A DNA stretch of 64,000 bases from DATAFF01 sp963744915 (GTDB taxonomy: Bacteria > Pseudomonadota > Alphaproteobacteria > Rhizobiales > Aestuariivirgaceae). Positions 63,906 to 64,000 of the stretch are shown here, one piece after another; positions within the stretch are counted from its first letter, which is position 1; each line of letters begins with the position of its first letter. The stretch spans positions 186,001 to 250,000 of the forward strand of contig CAVUUY010000010.1 of NCBI GenBank assembly GCA_963744915.1, read 5' to 3'. The notes under the pieces are model-generated. The model was not told the origin of the DNA. It did no database searches and worked only from the letters and a program-made list of their open reading frames with translations. A program made the translations under genes and the position numbers.

Positions 63906-64000
63906 CTACTCGCAGACGATTTGAGTGAAATCCGGCCTATTGTGGTCGGACGCAGGGGTATAGCCGGTGCAACCCTTTCGTGTTGCGGCTACGATGCTGG
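63906..64000 (-). CDS. C-terminal end of a gene cut by the window edge
   Basis: Stop codon TAG at 63906-63908 on the minus strand; the frame reads SIVAATRKGCTGYTPASDHNR then PDFTQIVCE to the end. It may be the C-terminus of a periplasmic binding protein for the adjacent transporter, which otherwise lacks one, but 30 residues are too few to prove it. It lies 15 bp from the hairpin terminator at 63865-63891, which supports a real gene end. Confidence 0.45.
   Translation of the reverse strand, partial: SIVAATRKGCTGYTPASDHNRPDFTQIVCE

Overview
The window looks like a GC-rich alphaproteobacterial replicon, most likely from the rhizobia (Hyphomicrobiales, perhaps Mesorhizobium or a relative). This rests on the gene families seen: PucR regulator, PotD- and Dpp-type ABC operons, PoxB-like TPP enzyme, trifunctional Ser/Thr-histidine kinase, VapE/terminase prophage pieces and L-rhamnonate-type sugar acid enzymes. 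No rRNA, intact tRNA or CRISPR array was seen. The mosaic of intact catabolic operons, broken genes, a broken integrase and phage scraps suggests an accessory island or plasmid.

Layout. 1-6.5 kb: a PotD-like binding protein with an in-frame stop, a luciferase-like monooxygenase, a PucR regulator, an amidohydrolase with a frameshifted tail, and a decayed hydrolase/FrhB pair joined by a deletion. 6.7-8.4 kb: PoxB-like enzyme. 9.1-13.2 kb: a broken secreted VCBS-repeat protein and a broken tyrosine recombinase. 13.5-28.3 kb: an intact bacterial microcompartment (BMC) locus. 28.7-37.8 kb: a peptide-uptake and peptidase cluster. 38-54.4 kb: a junkyard of prophage scraps, repeats, a frameshifted giant kinase and many gene remnants, with a few small intact genes (ICMT-like, DUF1428, zinc ribbon). 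54.6-56.5 kb: methionine gamma-lyase-like enzyme and a broken PaiB. 56.5-64 kb: L-rhamnonate dehydratase-like enzyme divergent from an ABC transporter, amidohydrolase and HpaI-type aldolase.

The most interesting system is the BMC locus. It encodes shell proteins (two tandem-domain BMC-T, one BMC-H, one EutN-type vertex), a PduP-like CoA-acylating aldehyde dehydrogenase with a C-terminal encapsulation-like helix, a class III aminotransferase-fold phospho-lyase, an APH-type kinase, an SDR, and a PotABCD-like amine transporter. This is the gene set of the mycobacterial/rhodococcal 1-amino-2-propanol compartment (RMM). Next to it lies a coenzyme B12-dependent diol/glycerol dehydratase whose large and medium subunits are fused. 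Both routes would deliver propionaldehyde. The dehydratase lacks visible encapsulation peptides, and no reactivase is encoded nearby. An AraC-type regulator sits in the locus. TTGAC half-sites in direct repeats exactly 21 bp apart occur twice between the divergent phospho-lyase and kinase genes and once before the transporter operon, suggesting one regulon.

Outside the BMC locus, single-base frameshifts and premature stops are very common. They may reflect real decay or assembly indels; reads are needed to tell. Inside the roughly 15 kb BMC locus every gene is intact.
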